From: Streptomyces sp. NBC_00442
GTDB lineage: Bacteria; Actinomycetota; Actinomycetes; Streptomycetales; Streptomycetaceae
Assembly (NCBI RefSeq): GCF_036014195.1
Contig: NZ_CP107918.1
Location: 1,922,001-1,986,000, forward strand
Direction: 5' to 3'
DNA length: 64,000 bases
The position numbers were made by a program, and so were the translations under genes. How positions within the stretch are numbered: the stretch's first letter is position 1; every line of letters starts with the position of its first letter. A model generated the notes under the pieces. The model did not search any database. It was not told the origin of the DNA and saw nothing but the letters and a program-made list of their open reading frames with translations. This document shows positions 42,584 to 52,629 of the stretch, one piece after another.

Positions 42584-44107
42584 TCACCCCACCCGCCCCG
42601 CCGCCCGGCGCTCGCGCAGAAGCAGCAGCGCCAGCACCCCCGCCCCCACCATCAACCCCGCCGCCCCCAACGCCGCGAAATCCAGCCCCCGCGTGAACGC
42701 GGCGTACGCCGAGGAGGCCAGCCCCGTGTCCCCGCGCGAGAGCGCCACCGCCGCCCCCAGCGTCTCCCGCGCCGACGCCGGCGCGCCGGTGTCGGCCATG
42801 CCGTGGCGGTAGACCGCCGCGCCCACCGAGCCGAGGACCGCCATGCCGAGCGCCCCGCCCAGCTCCTGGCCCGATTCCAGGACCGCGGCCGCGGAGCCGG
42901 CCCGCTCGGGCGGCGCCGCGCCCAGGGCGAGTTCGTTGGCCAGGGACATCGCGGCCACGAGGCCGCAGGTGTACACCGCGCAGGCCACCAGGGTGAACCA
43001 GAGCGCCGAGTCCGGGCGGACCTGGGTCAGCGCGAGGAAGCCGCAGGCGGAGACGGCGAAGCCGGCCGCCATGACGGTCCCCCGGTCGTGGCGCCGGGCG
43101 AGGGCCGCCCCGCTCGGCGCCCCCACGAACGCCCCCACCGCCGGCACCAGGCTCCACAGCGCCGCGTGCAGGGGGCTCTGGCCGAGCACCGACTGGAGGT
43201 ACTGGGTGAGGAACACGGCCATGCCCACGGTCGCCGCGATCGCGAAGAGATTGGCGAGCACCGCCCCGCCGTAGGTGCGCCTGCGCAGCAGCTCCAGGTC
43301 GACCAGGGGATGGGCGAGGCGCGACTGGCGGCGCACGAAGACGTACAGGAGGGCGAGCCCGCACAGGACGGACACGGCGGGCATCAATTCCGCTCCGTCG
43401 CGGGCGAGTTGCTTGACGCCCTGGATGAAGGGGAGCAGCCCGGCGAGCGACAGCACCGCACTCGGCAGGTCGAAGCGGCCTGCCGCCGGGTGCTTCACCT
43501 CGGGCAGCAACAGCGGCGCCAGGACGAGCAGGAGGAGCATCGCGGGAAGGTTGATGAGGAACACCGAGCCCCACCAGAAGCGTTCGAGCAGGGCTCCGCT
43601 GACGACCGGCCCGAAGGAGATACCGACGGTCATGACGCCGGTCCAGGCGGTGACCGCCTGGGCGCGCTGGCGCTCGTCGTGGAAGAGGTTGCGGATCAGG
43701 GCGAGGGTGGAGGGCATCAGGGCGGAGCCGCCGACCCCGAGCAACGCGCGTACCGCGATGAGCAGTTGGGGCGAGTCGGCGTAGGCCGCGGCGACCGAGG
43801 CGAGGCCGAAGACGACCGCCCCCGCCAGCACGAGCCGGCGCCGCCCGATCCGGTCGCCGAGCGCGCCCATGGTGATGAGCAGCCCCGCGAGCACAAAGCC
43901 GTACATGTCGAGGATCCACAGCTGCTGGGTGGAGCTGGGCGTGAGGTCCTCGCTGATGAACGGGATGGCGAAGTAGAGGATGGAGACGTCCATCGAGACG
44001 AGCAGCAGGGGCAGCATGAGGACCGCGAACGCGGTCCATTCCCTGCGTCCGGCGCGCGGCGCGCCCGGTGTCGTGGGGCCCGCGAGGGAGCCGGTGGTGG
44101 TGTCCAT
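42584..44107 (-). CDS. MFS drug exporter (DHA2, 14-TM type)
   Basis: A 507-residue inner-membrane exporter of the EmrB/QacA class (proton-driven multidrug efflux). It starts MDTTTGSLAGPTTPGAPRAG; the first helix is FAVLMLPLLLVSMDVSILYF (motif D1). Motif A is GALGDRIGRRRLVLAGA and motif C-like is VLAGLLITM with GISFGPVVSGALL. The length allows 14 helices. The upstream sequence is pyrimidine-rich with no ribosome site at the ATG 44107; an ATG at 44143 is possible too. It is divergent from a GntR-TetR hybrid regulator; two CTAGTRCAC boxes lie between them. Confidence 0.9.
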   Translation of the reverse strand: MDTTTGSLAGPTTPGAPRAGRREWTAFAVLMLPLLLVSMDVSILYFAIPFISEDLTPSSTQQLWILDMYGFVLAGLLITMGALGDRIGRRRLVLAGAVVFGLASVAAAYADSPQLLIAVRALLGVGGSALMPSTLALIRNLFHDERQRAQAVTAWTGVMTVGISFGPVVSGALLERFWWGSVFLINLPAMLLLLVLAPLLLPEVKHPAAGRFDLPSAVLSLAGLLPFIQGVKQLARDGAELMPAVSVLCGLALLYVFVRRQSRLAHPLVDLELLRRRTYGGAVLANLFAIAATVGMAVFLTQYLQSVLGQSPLHAALWSLVPAVGAFVGAPSGAALARRHDRGTVMAAGFAVSACGFLALTQVRPDSALWFTLVACAVYTCGLVAAMSLANELALGAAPPERAGSAAAVLESGQELGGALGMAVLGSVGAAVYRHGMADTGAPASARETLGAAVALSRGDTGLASSAYAAFTRGLDFAALGAAGLMVGAGVLALLLLRERRAAGRVG

Positions 44108-44150
44108 GAGGGGAGGGAAGCAGGGGTACGCGTACGGCGCCATCGACGAC

Positions 44151-44159
44151 CTAGTGCAC
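44151..44159. promoter_or_regulatory. Direct-repeat operator box 1
   Basis: CTAGTGCAC, partner of the box at 44205 in the same orientation, 54 bp apart start to start (about five helical turns), in the 113-bp region between the MFS gene and its regulator. Confidence 0.5.
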
Positions 44160-44204
44160 CGTCCGCACACCCCGTGGATACCGGGCGGGACGCCGTTCGG
44201 CGCC

Positions 44205-44213
44205 CTAGTACAC
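44205..44213. promoter_or_regulatory. Direct-repeat operator box 2 / regulator promoter
   Basis: CTAGTACAC, 8 of 9 bases equal to box 1. It ends 7 bp before the GTG of the regulator, so it may also act as the -10 region (TAGTAC-like) of a near-leaderless regulator mRNA. The CTAGTNNAC form resembles GntR/YtrA-type half-sites. Confidence 0.5.
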
Positions 44214-44220
44214 TCCCGTC

Positions 44221-45129
44221 GTGACCGACCCCGCGCCCTACCTCTCCATCGCCGCCGGCATCCGGCGCCGCATCGCTTCGGGCGAGCTCGCCCCCGGTGC
44301 CCGGGTGCCTTCGACCCGGGCCATCGTGCGCGAGTCGGGGGTGGCGATGGCGACCGCCACGAAGGCGCTCGCCGTGCTCGCGAGGGAGGGCCTGGTGCGA
44401 GCGGTGCCCGGGGTCGGCACGGTGGTCGCCGATGCGGTCCCGGCGCGCGGGCAGGACCAGGGAGCGCCTTTGAGCCGGGCCGCCGTCGTGGCCGCCGCGG
44501 TCCGCATCGCGGACACGGAGGGGCTCGCGGGGCTCTCGATGCGGCGGGTCGCGGCCGACCTCGGGACCTCCACGATGGCGCTCTACCGGCACGTGCCGAG
44601 CAAGGGCGAGCTCGTGCGGCTCATGACGGACGTGGGGTTCGCGGAGGCGGATCCGGGCCACCCGGCCGGTGACTGGCGCACACAACTCACCCATGCGACA
44701 CGGCAGTTGTGGGCCGCGTACCGGGCGCATCCGTGGATGGCGCGGGCCATGGCCTCCTTCAACCGGCCCGAGCCCATGCCCTGGGCGATGACCTATACGG
44801 AGTCGGTACTGAGGGCCCTGCGCGGCACGTCACTGAGCGCGCACCAGGTGATGCTCGCGCATCTCACCCTCATCGCGTTCGTCCAAGGCCTGGGCCTGGC
44901 GATGGAGTTGGAGGATCACGCCCTCCAGGACACCGGGGTCTCCAACGGCGAATGGATGGAGCGGCACGGGGGTCGGTTTGCGGCCATCGTGTCGCGCGGC
45001 CACTACCCCGTGCTGACCACCCTGTTCGAACACGAGCCGTTCGCGATGGACTTGGACTCGCTCTTCGGTTTCGGCCTCGACCGACTCCTCGACGGCATCG
45101 CGGTGAGCATCCGCGAAACGTCCGCTTAA
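44221..45129 (+). CDS. GntR-TetR hybrid transcriptional regulator
   Basis: A 302-residue regulator with two DNA-binding motifs. Residues 5-65 form a GntR winged helix (YLSIAAGIRRRIASGELAPG, then PSTRAIVRESGVAMATATKA, then GTVVAD). Residues 75-130 hold a TetR-type HTH (RAAVVAAAVRIADTEGLAGL, GTSTMALYRHVPSKGELVRL). The rest is a TetR C-terminal helical domain (MARAMASFNRPEPMPWAMTY ... ILTL-like MLAHLTLIAFVQGLG) expected to bind the drug. It probably represses the divergent MFS exporter, binding CTAGTRCAC boxes through the GntR part (inference). GTG start; almost no leader. Confidence 0.88.
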   Translation: MTDPAPYLSIAAGIRRRIASGELAPGARVPSTRAIVRESGVAMATATKALAVLAREGLVRAVPGVGTVVADAVPARGQDQGAPLSRAAVVAAAVRIADTEGLAGLSMRRVAADLGTSTMALYRHVPSKGELVRLMTDVGFAEADPGHPAGDWRTQLTHATRQLWAAYRAHPWMARAMASFNRPEPMPWAMTYTESVLRALRGTSLSAHQVMLAHLTLIAFVQGLGLAMELEDHALQDTGVSNGEWMERHGGRFAAIVSRGHYPVLTTLFEHEPFAMDLDSLFGFGLDRLLDGIAVSIRETSA

Positions 45130-45332
45130 CGAACGACGACCTTCGGACAACGGACGGTTTTCGGCCAACTTGTTGACGCGCTCCTGACACAGGTTCTCCG
45201 CTGCTGGCACTCTTCCCCCGTTCCTCGCACACAGTTTTCACGCACAACATCTCGTTGCCGCACATGCTCCGCTTTGCTCTGCCCGGCCGACCCCACCCAG
45301 TCGCCCGGATCCCCCTCGCAGAAGGAGTTCGC

Positions 45333-47369
45333 GTGAGATCCACGCATCGTCGTCGTGCCACCGCCACCGGCGCCCTGATCGCCGCAGCCGCCATGCTCAG
45401 TGTCGGCTTCCAGGCCGGGACCGCCAGCGCACACCCCGACGACTCCGCGGCCACCGCGGCCCTCAAGGCCCAGGCGGTACGCAATCCGGGCGCCCTGCCC
45501 GCGAGTCTCACCCCCTCCCAGCGCGCCGAGCTCATACGCCAGGCCAGCGCGACCACGGCGGACACCGCCAAGTCGCTCGGCCTGGGCGCGCAGGAGAAGC
45601 TCGTCGTGCACGACGTGTCGAAGGACCAGGACGGCACGGTCCACACCCGTTACGAGCGGACCTACCAGGGCCTGCCCGTCCTCGGCGGCGACCTGATGGT
45701 CGACACCGCGGCCGGCAGGACCAAGGACGTCATCAAGGCGAACAGCGCGCAGCTGCAGGGCATCTCCACCACCGCCCCCGCCGACGCCCCGGCCACCGCC
45801 GCCGCCCAGGCCCTCAAGGCCGCCAAGGCCGTGGGCTCGAAGGCCGACAAGGCCGACAGCGCCCGCAAGGTCATCTGGATGGTCAAGGGCGCGCCGACCC
45901 TCGCGTACGAGACGGTCGTGGGCGGTCTCCAGGACGACGGCACCCCGAACCAGCTGCACGTCATCACGGACGCCAAGACGGGCGCCAAGCTGCACCAGTG
46001 GCAGGGCATCGAGACCGGCGTGGGCAACACCCGCTACAGCGGGCAGGTCACGCTGAGCACCACGCACACCGGGTCGAACTACACGCTGACCGACGCCACG
46101 CGCGGCGGCCACAAGACGTACAACCTGAACCACGGTTCGTCCGGCACCGGTTCGCTGTTCACCCAGACCACCGACACCTGGGGCGACGGCACCAACTCCA
46201 ACGCGGCGACCGCGGGCGCCGACGCCGCGTACGGCGCGGGCGCGACCTGGGACTTCTACAAGAACGTCTTCGGCCGCAGCGGCATCCGGGGCGACGGCGT
46301 CGGCGCCTACTCCCGTGTCCACTACGGCAACGCGTACGTCAACGCGTTCTGGGACGACAGCTGCTTCTGCATGACGTACGGCGACGGAGCCGGCAACAAC
46401 GACCCGCTGACCGCGCTCGACGTGGCCGGCCACGAGATGTCGCACGGCGTCACGGCCGCCACGGCCGGCCTGGAGTACGCGGACGAGTCGGGCGGTCTCA
46501 ACGAGGCCACCTCCGACATCTTCGGCACCTCGGTGGAGTTCTACGCGAACAACTCCTCCGACCCGGGTGACTACCTCATCGGCGAGAAGATCAACATCAA
46601 CGGCGACGGCACCCCGCTGCGCTACATGGACAAGCCGAGCAAGGACGGCGGCTCCGCGGACAGCTGGTACTCCGGCGTCGGCAACCTCGACGTCCACTAC
46701 TCCTCCGGCCCGGCGAACCACTGGTTCTACCTGGCGTCCGAGGGCAGCGGCGCCAAGGTCATCAACGGCGTGAGCTACAACTCGCCGACCTCCGACGGCC
46801 TGCCGGTCACCGGCATCGGCCGCGACAAGGCCCAGCTGATCTGGTACAAGGCGCTCAGCACCAAGTTCAACTCCAGCACCGACTACGCGGGTGCCCGCGC
46901 GGGCACCATCGCCGCGGCGACCGAGCTGTACGGCGCGAACAGCGCCGAGGTCAACAACATCACCGACGCGTGGGCGGCCATCAACGTCGGCGCCCGCCAC
47001 GGCGGCGGCACCGACCCCGGCGGCAAGGTCTTCGAGAACACGGCGAGCGTGGCCATCCCGGACTACCCGGGTGCCGCGGTGACCTCGCCGGTCACCGTCT
47101 CGGGCATCACCGGCAACGCGCCGGCCGCCCTCCAGGTCGGCGTGAAGATCACGCACACCTACATCGGTGACCTCCAGATCGACCTGGTGGCCCCGAACGG
47201 CACGTCGTTCCGCCTCAAGAGCTCCTCCTCGGACTCGACGGCGAACCTCAACAAGACGTACACCGTGAACGCCTCCAGCGTCGCCGCCAACGGCGTGTGG
47301 AAGCTGAAGGTCCAGGACAAGGCGAAGCAGGACGTCGGCACCATCACCGACTTCAAGCTCTCCTTCTGA
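45333..47369 (+). CDS. Secreted M4-family metalloprotease with C-terminal P-domain
   Basis: A thermolysin-like zinc protease (678 residues) made as a secreted pre-pro-enzyme. The signal peptide RSTHRRRATATGALIAAAAM ends near TASAHP. The propeptide has FTP and PepSY-like segments (residues 60-220). The catalytic domain has zinc site H367-E-M-S-H371 and third ligand E391 in GGLNEATSD, with the active-site His region around SGPANHWFYLAS. The last 115 residues, after GGTDPGGKVFENTA, form a P-domain (proprotein convertase type; TVSGITGNAPAALQVGVKIT, HTYIGDLQIDLVAPNGTSF). The start at 45333 (GTG) has GAAGGAG 6 nt upstream. Monocistronic, closed by a strong terminator. Confidence 0.95.
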   Translation: MRSTHRRRATATGALIAAAAMLSVGFQAGTASAHPDDSAATAALKAQAVRNPGALPASLTPSQRAELIRQASATTADTAKSLGLGAQEKLVVHDVSKDQDGTVHTRYERTYQGLPVLGGDLMVDTAAGRTKDVIKANSAQLQGISTTAPADAPATAAAQALKAAKAVGSKADKADSARKVIWMVKGAPTLAYETVVGGLQDDGTPNQLHVITDAKTGAKLHQWQGIETGVGNTRYSGQVTLSTTHTGSNYTLTDATRGGHKTYNLNHGSSGTGSLFTQTTDTWGDGTNSNAATAGADAAYGAGATWDFYKNVFGRSGIRGDGVGAYSRVHYGNAYVNAFWDDSCFCMTYGDGAGNNDPLTALDVAGHEMSHGVTAATAGLEYADESGGLNEATSDIFGTSVEFYANNSSDPGDYLIGEKININGDGTPLRYMDKPSKDGGSADSWYSGVGNLDVHYSSGPANHWFYLASEGSGAKVINGVSYNSPTSDGLPVTGIGRDKAQLIWYKALSTKFNSSTDYAGARAGTIAAATELYGANSAEVNNITDAWAAINVGARHGGGTDPGGKVFENTASVAIPDYPGAAVTSPVTVSGITGNAPAALQVGVKITHTYIGDLQIDLVAPNGTSFRLKSSSSDSTANLNKTYTVNASSVAANGVWKLKVQDKAKQDVGTITDFKLSF

Positions 47370-47466
47370 ACCCTGGCGTCACCGAACGACCGAACTTCCG
47401 CACAGAGCAGTGAAGTTCACCTTCGTGGAACTCATCTTTCGGCCGGGCGACCGGCTCGAAGGTGAA

Positions 47467-47499
47467 GGTGCCCGGAGCCCCTGTGGGGCTCCGGGCACC
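47467..47499. terminator. Bidirectional terminator between protease and glgP
   Basis: GGTGCCCGGAGCCCC and GGGGCTCCGGGCACC form a perfect 15-bp stem with a 3-nt loop, between the convergent M4 protease gene and glgP. Confidence 0.85.
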
Positions 47500-47529
47500 G
47501 CCCGTTTCACGGCCGTACGGGGCCGGGGC

Positions 47530-50163
47530 TCAGCGCATGAGCACGCCCGCGCCCTCCCCCGTCGCCTCCGTCGGGCCGGCGACCAGGCCGAGTTCCGCAT
47601 GGGTCGCGAGGCCGGGGTGGGCCGGCAGGACCCGGACCGTGTAGCCGAACGGGCCGGTGCGGTCGAGGGCGAGCGGGCCCTCGTAGATCCAGCGGCCCTC
47701 CAGGTCGGGTCCGCCCGCCGGTTTCAGCGGGAAGACGGCCGCGTCCGCGATGGAGTCGGCCGCGTCCACCCGGCCGGCCACCGCCTGCACCTCGACGTCG
47801 TCGGGCCCGAGCTCTCCCAGGGCCACCCGTACCCGCAGCGCCAGCGTGGAGCCGAGCTCCGCGGTCCCGTTCTGCGCCGCCGCGTCGGGCGCCGCCGCCT
47901 CGACGTGGTCGACCGCGACCCGCGGCCAGGCGCCCCGGACCCGCGCCTTCCACTGCGCCAACTCCCGTGCGGTGGACGGGTCGAGGGAGCGGTGGGCGGC
48001 CGCGGCCGGCGCGTAGAGCCGGGTCACGTACTCCCGCACCATGCGTCCCGCGAGCACCTTGGGGCCGAGCGTGGTGAGGGTCTGGCGGACCATCTCGATC
48101 CAGCGGTCCGGAAGGCCCGCCGCGCCCCGGTCGTAGAAGCGGGGGGCGACCCGGTCCTCGATGAGGTCGTACAGGGCGTTGGCCTCCAGCTCGTCGCGGC
48201 GGTCCTCGTCGGTCGCCGCGCCGTCCGCGGTCGGGATGGCCCAGCCGAAGTCGGGCTCGAACCACTCGTCCCACCAGCCGTCGAGGACGGACAGGTTGAG
48301 GCAGCCGTTGAGAGCGGCCTTCATTCCGCTCGTCCCGCAGGCCTCCAGGGGGCGCAGCGGGTTGTTGAGCCAGACGTCGCAGCCCGGGTACAGCTTCTGC
48401 GCCATCTTCATGCCGTAGTCCGGCAGGAACACGATGCGGTGGCGCACCCGGGGGTCGTCGGCGAACTTCACCAGCTCCTGCACGAGCCGTTTGCCGCCGT
48501 CGTCGGCGGGGTGCGCCTTGCCCGCGACGACGATCTGCACCGGCCGGGTCGGGTGGAGCAGCAGCTCCATCAGGCGCTCGCGGTCGCGCAGCATCAGCGT
48601 GAGCCGCTTGTAGGAGGGGACGCGCCGGGCGAAGCCGATGGTGAGCACGTCGGGGCTCAACACCCCGTCGATCCAGCCGAGTTCGGCCGAGCCCGCGCCG
48701 CGCTGGCGCCAGGAGGCGCGCAGCCGCTCCCGCACCTCGGTGACCAGCTGTTCGCGCAGGTCCCTGCGCAGCTCCCAGATCTCCGCGTCCCCGATGTCGG
48801 CGACCGCGTCCCAGCGGTCGGAGCCGCCGACCGCGAGCGCGTCCTCGGCGCGGCCCGTGCCGATCTGGCGGGCGCCGAGCCGCAGGACCTCGGGCGCCAC
48901 CCAGGTGGGGGCGTGCACGCCGTTGGTGACGGAGGTGATCGGCACCTCCTGCGGGTCGAAGCCGGGCCACAGGCCCGCGAACATCTGCCTGCTGACGGCG
49001 CCGTGCAGGGTGGAGACTCCGTTGGCGCGCTGGGCGAGCCGCAGCCCCATGACGGCCATGTTGAAGAGGTTCGGTTCGCCGCCGGGGTAGGTCTCCATGC
49101 CGAGCTGGAGGATCTTCTCGACGTCGACGCCCGGCAGCTCGCCGTCGTCGCCCAGGTGGCGGGCGACCAGCTCGCGGTCGAAGCGGTCGATGCCGGCCGG
49201 CACGGGGGTGTGGGTGGTGAAGACGGTGCCGGCCCGGACCGATTCGAGCGCGGCGTCGAATTCCAGCCCATCGCCGGCGAGTTCACGGATGCGTTCGAGC
49301 CCCAGGAACCCGGCGTGCCCCTCGTTGGTGTGGAACACCTCGGGCGCGGGGTGCCCGGTGAGGCGGCAGTACGTCCGTACCGCGCGCACCCCTCCGATGC
49401 CGAGCAGCATCTCCTGGAGGAGCCGGTGCTCGCTGCCGCCGCCGTAGAGGCGGTCGGTGACCTCGCGTTCGCCGGGGCCGTTGTCCTCGACGTCCGAGTC
49501 GAGCATGAGCAGCGGCACCCGGCCGACCCTGGCCTGCCAGATCGCGGCGCGCAGGGCGCGGCCGCCGGGCAGCGCGAGCGAGACCGTGGCGGGGGTGCCG
49601 TCCGGCTCCCGCAGGAGGGACACGGGCAGCTCGTTGGGGTCGAGCAGGGGGTAGTGCTCCTGCTGCCAGCCGTCGCGCGAGAGCGACTGGCGGAAGTAGC
49701 CGTGCCGGTAGAGGAGGCCGACACCGATGAGCGGCACGCCGAGGTCACTGGCGGATTTCAGATGGTCGCCGGCGAGAATGCCGAGGCCGCCGGAGTACTG
49801 CGGAAGGGCGGCGGTGACACCGAACTCGGGTGAGAAGTAGGCGATGGCGGACGGGAGTTCACCGCTCTGGTCCTGGTACCAGCGGTGGCCGTGCAGATAG
49901 TCGTCCAGGTCGTCGGCGGCCGCGGTGAGGCGGCGCAGGAAGCGGCGGTCCTGGGCGAGCGTGTCGAGCCGGGCGGCGCCGACGGCGCCGAGCAGCCGGA
50001 CGGGGTCCTCACCCGCCGCCCGCCAGCCGTCGGGGTCCAGGGCCTTGAAGAGGTCTCGGGTCTCCGCGTGCCAGGACCAGCGCAGGTTGCGCGCGAGGTC
50101 GCCGAGCGGACGAAGGGGGTCGGGCAGGACAGGGCGCACGGTGAATCGACGGATTGCCTTCAC
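47530..50163 (-). CDS. glgP: Alpha-glucan (maltodextrin/glycogen) phosphorylase
   Basis: A PLP-dependent phosphorylase of 877 residues that releases glucose-1-phosphate from alpha-1,4 glucan ends. Landmarks: the N-terminal domain of unknown-function type found in actinobacterial and plant-like forms (RWSWHAETRDLFKALDPDGW), IAYFSPEFGV, LPQYSGGLGILAGDHLKSAS, FHTNEGHAGFLGLERIREL, FTTHTPVPAGIDRF and PLEACGTSGMKAALNG with the PLP lysine at about residue 615. The GTG start at 50163 has AAGGTGG upstream. It is divergent from glgE by 366 bp. Glucose-1-phosphate from it can feed back into storage or glycolysis. Confidence 0.95.
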   Translation of the reverse strand: MKAIRRFTVRPVLPDPLRPLGDLARNLRWSWHAETRDLFKALDPDGWRAAGEDPVRLLGAVGAARLDTLAQDRRFLRRLTAAADDLDDYLHGHRWYQDQSGELPSAIAYFSPEFGVTAALPQYSGGLGILAGDHLKSASDLGVPLIGVGLLYRHGYFRQSLSRDGWQQEHYPLLDPNELPVSLLREPDGTPATVSLALPGGRALRAAIWQARVGRVPLLMLDSDVEDNGPGEREVTDRLYGGGSEHRLLQEMLLGIGGVRAVRTYCRLTGHPAPEVFHTNEGHAGFLGLERIRELAGDGLEFDAALESVRAGTVFTTHTPVPAGIDRFDRELVARHLGDDGELPGVDVEKILQLGMETYPGGEPNLFNMAVMGLRLAQRANGVSTLHGAVSRQMFAGLWPGFDPQEVPITSVTNGVHAPTWVAPEVLRLGARQIGTGRAEDALAVGGSDRWDAVADIGDAEIWELRRDLREQLVTEVRERLRASWRQRGAGSAELGWIDGVLSPDVLTIGFARRVPSYKRLTLMLRDRERLMELLLHPTRPVQIVVAGKAHPADDGGKRLVQELVKFADDPRVRHRIVFLPDYGMKMAQKLYPGCDVWLNNPLRPLEACGTSGMKAALNGCLNLSVLDGWWDEWFEPDFGWAIPTADGAATDEDRRDELEANALYDLIEDRVAPRFYDRGAAGLPDRWIEMVRQTLTTLGPKVLAGRMVREYVTRLYAPAAAAHRSLDPSTARELAQWKARVRGAWPRVAVDHVEAAAPDAAAQNGTAELGSTLALRVRVALGELGPDDVEVQAVAGRVDAADSIADAAVFPLKPAGGPDLEGRWIYEGPLALDRTGPFGYTVRVLPAHPGLATHAELGLVAGPTEATGEGAGVLMR

Positions 50164-50529
50164 GCTTCCACCTTCGCAGGGGACGTACGTAGCGGGGCGG
50201 CCACACCGCGATGTGCGCCCCTCCTTCACTCCCGAAGGTAGTGCCGGTGCGCCCCGTGCCACGACTGTGCCCCGCGGTCCGGAGCCATGGATTCCGGGAG
50301 TTCCCGGCGTGCCGCCCCTTTCCCTGATGGGACGTCACCTCACCTTGGCGCAGGCAAAGTTTGGGCCGTTGTCGGCCACGGTCCGGGCGGATTCGTTGCC
50401 TGAACCGTTACGCGCAGGTAGTTAACAAACTGCCGGAATGCCCACCCGCACACCGTGGAAGGCTCACTCGGTACGCCTTCCCACAGTCTTTCCCGCACGC
50501 CATTCGAGTGAACGCGGACAGGAGCGGCC
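50164..50529. promoter_or_regulatory. Divergent control region of glgP and glgE
   Basis: 366 bp without a gene. It contains a TTGCCT-N17-TAGTTA stretch (50396-50424) that could be a weak promoter toward glgE, and a GGAAGGC/GCCTTCC inverted repeat (GTGGAAGGC at 50455-50463, GCCTTCC at 50475-50481) in the glgE leader that might fold in the mRNA. The glgP side has no strong motif. The regulation that couples the two directions is not visible. Confidence 0.35.
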
Positions 50530-52629
50530 ATGCCCGCAGCCGGTCAGTCGCCAAGGGAGCAGCTAAAAAGGACAGACTCCCGCAAACGCGGCAAACCATA
50601 CCAATCATCCGCAGGTGAACCCGTGAACCCGAACCCGTCCATCGGACGCATCCCCGTTCTCGACGTGCGCCCCGCCGTCGAGTGCGGCAGCAGGCCCGCG
50701 AAGGCGGTGGCAGGGGAGAGTTTCCAGGTGACCGCCACCGTGTTCCGCGAGGGTCATGACGCCGTGGCCGCCAATGTCGTCCTTCGTGACCCCGGAGGGC
50801 GCCGGCGCCCCTTCACCCCGATGCGTGAGCTCGCCCCCGGCACCGACCTGTGGGGCGCCGAGATCACCCCCACGTCGGAGGGCCACTGGACGTACACCGT
50901 CGAGGCCTGGGGCGACCCCCTGACCACCTGGCGCCACCACGCCCGCATCAAGATCCCGGCCGGCCTCGACACCGAACTCGTCCTCGCGGAGGGCGCCGCG
51001 CTGCACGAGCGGGCCGCGGCCGGGGTGCCCAAGGCCAAGGGGCGGCGCGAGGCGGTCCTCGCGGTGGCGGACGCCCTGCGCGACACGGGCCGCTCCCCCG
51101 GCGACCGGCTGGCCGCCGCCCTGGACCCGGCCGTGGACGCGGCGCTCTCGGCGTATCCCCTGCGCGACCTCGTGACCTCATCCGCTCCGATGCCGCTGCT
51201 CGTGGAGCGCCGCCGAGCGCTGTACGGGTCCTGGTACGAGCTGTTCCCGCGCTCCGAGGGTGCCGTCGTCACCGGCGACGGGCCGCCGGTCTCCGGCACC
51301 TTCCGCACCGCCGCAGCGCGGCTGCCCGCGGTCGCCGCCATGGGTTTCGACGTCGTCTATCTGCCGCCGATCCACCCCATCGGCACCACCCACCGCAAGG
51401 GCCCCGACAACAGCCTGGAGGCCGGGCCCCTCGATGTCGGCGTGCCCTGGGCGATCGGCTCCGCCGACGGCGGCCACGACGCCGTCCACCCCGATCTCGG
51501 CACCCTGGACGACTTCGACGCCTTCGTGGGCGCCGCGCGCGACCTGCGTCTCGAAGTGGCCCTCGACTTCGCCCTCCAGTGCTCCCCCGACCACCCCTGG
51601 GTCGACAAGCACCCCGAGTGGTTCCACCACCGGGTGGACGGCACGATCGCGTACGCCGAGAACCCGCCGAAGAAGTACCAGGACATCTACCCGATCGCCT
51701 TCGACCAGGACATGCCGGGCCTGGTCGAGGAGACGGTGCGGCTGCTGCGGTTCTGGATGGGGCACGGCGTACGGATCTTCCGCGTGGACAATCCGCACAC
51801 CAAGCCGGTGGTCTTCTGGGAACAGGTCATCGCCGAGATCAACGACACCGACCCGGACGTGATCTTCCTGGCCGAGGCGTTCACCCGGCCCGCGATGATG
51901 CGCACCCTCGCCAGGATCGGCTTCCAGCAGTCGTACACCTACTTCACCTGGCGCACCTCCAAGCGGGAGCTCACCGAGTACGTCACCGAACTGGCGACCG
52001 AGACCGCTCCTTACATGCGGCCCAACTTCTTCGTGAACACTCCGGACATCCTGCACGGCTACCTCCAGGACGGCGGCCGTCCCGCCTTCGAGGTGCGGGC
52101 GGTGCTCGCCGCGACGCTCTCCCCCTCCTGGGGTGTCTACGCCGGATACGAACTCTGCGAGAACGTGCCCGCCACGGCAGGAAGCGAGGAGTACCTGCAC
52201 TCCGAGAAGTACCAACTGCGCCCCCGCGACTGGGAGTCGGCCGAACGCAAGGGCCGCTCCATCGCCCCCCTGATCACCGCGCTCAACCGCATCAGGCGCC
52301 GCCAGCCGGCCCTGCGGCAGTTGCGTTCGGTCCACTTCCACGACACCGACAACGACGCGTTGATCGCGTACAGCAAGCGCTCGGGATCGAACACCGTTGT
52401 GGTGGTCGCCAACCTCGACCCCCACCACACCCAGGAGGCCACGGTCTCGTTGGACATGCCGGAGCTCGGCCTCGCCTGGGACGAGTCCTTCCCGGTGCGC
52501 GACGAGCTCACCGGAGAGACCTACCACTGGGGCAGGGCCAACTACGTGCGCCTGGAACCGGGCCGAGCGCCCGCGCACATCCTGGTCCTGCGACCGTCCC
52601 CGCCGATCGGAGGGTCACCCACACCATGA
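50530..52629 (+). CDS. glgE: Maltosyltransferase GlgE
   Basis: A GH13_3 enzyme that transfers maltose from alpha-maltose-1-phosphate to a growing alpha-1,4 glucan. It has 699 residues. The barrel has nucleophile D420 in [12 protein letters not shown] and acid E449 in [11 protein letters not shown], 29 residues apart as in the structurally known enzyme. Other landmarks are [39 protein letters not shown] and GYELCENVP. The N-terminal domain ([20 protein letters not shown]) is complete. The ATG at 50530 has AGGAG 7 nt upstream and gives a leader 26 residues longer than the recalled S. coelicolor GlgE. It overlaps treS by ATGA. Confidence 0.97.
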   Translation: MPAAGQSPREQLKRTDSRKRGKPYQSSAGEPVNPNPSIGRIPVLDVRPAVECGSRPAKAVAGESFQVTATVFREGHDAVAANVVLRDPGGRRRPFTPMRELAPGTDLWGAEITPTSEGHWTYTVEAWGDPLTTWRHHARIKIPAGLDTELVLAEGAALHERAAAGVPKAKGRREAVLAVADALRDTGRSPGDRLAAALDPAVDAALSAYPLRDLVTSSAPMPLLVERRRALYGSWYELFPRSEGAVVTGDGPPVSGTFRTAAARLPAVAAMGFDVVYLPPIHPIGTTHRKGPDNSLEAGPLDVGVPWAIGSADGGHDAVHPDLGTLDDFDAFVGAARDLRLEVALDFALQCSPDHPWVDKHPEWFHHRVDGTIAYAENPPKKYQDIYPIAFDQDMPGLVEETVRLLRFWMGHGVRIFRVDNPHTKPVVFWEQVIAEINDTDPDVIFLAEAFTRPAMMRTLARIGFQQSYTYFTWRTSKRELTEYVTELATETAPYMRPNFFVNTPDILHGYLQDGGRPAFEVRAVLAATLSPSWGVYAGYELCENVPATAGSEEYLHSEKYQLRPRDWESAERKGRSIAPLITALNRIRRRQPALRQLRSVHFHDTDNDALIAYSKRSGSNTVVVVANLDPHHTQEATVSLDMPELGLAWDESFPVRDELTGETYHWGRANYVRLEPGRAPAHILVLRPSPPIGGSPTP

